The notes under the pieces were generated by a model that saw only the letters and a list, made by a program, of their open reading frames with translations, was not told where the DNA came from and did no database searches. A stretch of DNA of 64,000 bases, from positions 434,001 through 498,000 of the forward strand of contig CP081303.1 in the NCBI GenBank assembly GCA_019720755.1, in the 5' to 3' direction. Below are positions 63,344 to 64,000 of the stretch, piece by piece. The stretch comes from Prolixibacteraceae bacterium (lineage in GTDB: Bacteria > Bacteroidota > Bacteroidia > Bacteroidales > Prolixibacteraceae). Numbering within the stretch: the first letter of the stretch is position 1; each line of letters opens with the position of its first letter. The position numbers and the translations under genes were made by a program.

Positions 63344-64000
63344 ATGAGTCAGAATAAAAAAATTACAGGTTTTGTAGCCGCACCATTTACTCCAATGTTT
63401 GAGGATGGATCATTAAACCTAGATGCTATTTCAAAATATGCTGACAAACTTAAAGGCGACGGTCTAGCAGGTGTTTTCATCAATGGAACAACTGGTGAGG
63501 GCATGTTAATGTCACTTACAGAGCGTAAGTTAGTTGCAGAGAAGTGGCTAGAACACCAAGAGGATACTTTTCATGTAATTGTTCATGTTGGTTCAACAAG
63601 TTCTGTGCAATCAGCAGAACTAGCTGCTCATGCACAAGAGAATGGTGCATATGCAGTAGGATGCATGGGACCATGTTTTTTACCTCCATCTAATACCGAA
63701 GATCTAGTTCGTTTTTGTGAAAAGGTAGCCCAAGCTTGTGATAATACTCCTTTTTATTATTACCACATGCCTGCAACTTCGAATGTGAATGTATCTATGG
63801 TTGAGTTTTTGACTCTAGCTCAAAAGAGAATTTCTAATCTTGCTGGTATTAAATTCACTCATAACAACTTAATGGAGTTGCGTCAATGTATCCAGTTTAA
63901 TGATGGTGAATTTGATATTCTTCATGGGTATGATGAAATTCTTTTATCAGGCTTAGCCATGGGGGCTAAAGGAGGTGTTGGTAGTACTTATAACTATATC
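63344..64000 (+). CDS. nanA: N-acetylneuraminate lyase, 3' end cut by window edge
   Basis: Splits N-acetylneuraminate to N-acetylmannosamine and pyruvate in the cytoplasm. 219 residues of the usual ~300 are in the window. The DHDPS-type barrel shows TGFVAAPFTPMFEDGSL, the carboxylate-binding NGTTGEG, the catalytic Tyr140 in YYHMPATS and the Schiff-base Lys170 in GIKFTHNN, with spacing like E. coli NanA. The position directly after the mutarotase-symporter fusion supports use on sialic acid rather than on another 2-keto acid. Confidence 0.95.
   Translation, partial: MSQNKKITGFVAAPFTPMFEDGSLNLDAISKYADKLKGDGLAGVFINGTTGEGMLMSLTERKLVAEKWLEHQEDTFHVIVHVGSTSSVQSAELAAHAQENGAYAVGCMGPCFLPPSNTEDLVRFCEKVAQACDNTPFYYYHMPATSNVNVSMVEFLTLAQKRISNLAGIKFTHNNLMELRQCIQFNDGEFDILHGYDEILLSGLAMGAKGGVGSTYNYI

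Overview
The window looks like chromosomal DNA of a low-GC, probably marine or host-associated Bacteroidota, perhaps a Marinilabiliales-type lineage; the genus cannot be settled from sequence alone. Support comes from SusC/SusD pairs, a hybrid two-component regulator, sulfatases with CxPxR active sites, short lipoprotein signals, DUF4270/DUF4907/DUF5063/DUF4861 families, a type IX secretion (T9SS) tail, and TAnnTTTG-type promoters. No rRNA or tRNA gene was seen.

Region 1 (1-8.4 kb) is housekeeping: guaB (minus strand, cut by the left edge), recQ, a DUF5063 protein, an RNase D-like exonuclease, a DEAD-box RNA helicase, xseA/xseB and an AT-hook-like unknown. Region 2 (8.4-17.6 kb) holds a decayed IS1182-type transposase, a DUF4907/kelch lipoprotein pair, a DUF4270 lipoprotein with an outer-membrane barrel protein, a LytS/LytR-type two-component pair, def and ruvX, and a small lipoprotein.

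Region 3 (18-58.6 kb) is a large polysaccharide utilisation locus for sulfated uronic-acid glycosaminoglycans (chondroitin/dermatan sulfate or hyaluronan). It has three PL8 lyases with complete His/Tyr/Arg/Glu catalytic sets, one of them with a T9SS tail. It also has a GH88 unsaturated glucuronyl hydrolase, two sulfatases, a LacI regulator divergent from kduI-kduD-DUF4861-MFS transporter, a hybrid two-component system, two surface glycan-binding candidates, SusC/SusD, and a second propeller regulator that goes straight from membrane to AraC domain. The expected flow is: surface lyases cut the polymer, SusCD imports the oligosaccharides, sulfatases and GH88 finish them in the periplasm, the MFS carrier takes up the uronate, and KduI/KduD convert it towards 2-keto-3-deoxygluconate.

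The PUL is interrupted at 33.3-37.9 kb by a plastic non-coding island. It contains a complete ISL3 element with 8-bp target duplications, a broken AraC gene, and four tandem ~346-bp units. Each unit carries an 83-nt nested hairpin and the motif ATTATCCCCTTTAC. A fifth, divergent copy next to the IS keeps the 83-nt size and stem positions although its stem sequence has changed on both sides. This is the most unusual signal in the window.

Region 4 (58.6-64 kb) starts a sialic-acid locus: a frameshifted sulfatase and a small membrane protein on the minus strand, then a mutarotase-sodium symporter fusion and nanA (cut by the right edge). Glycosaminoglycan plus sialic acid genes suggest animal-derived glycans as the food source.
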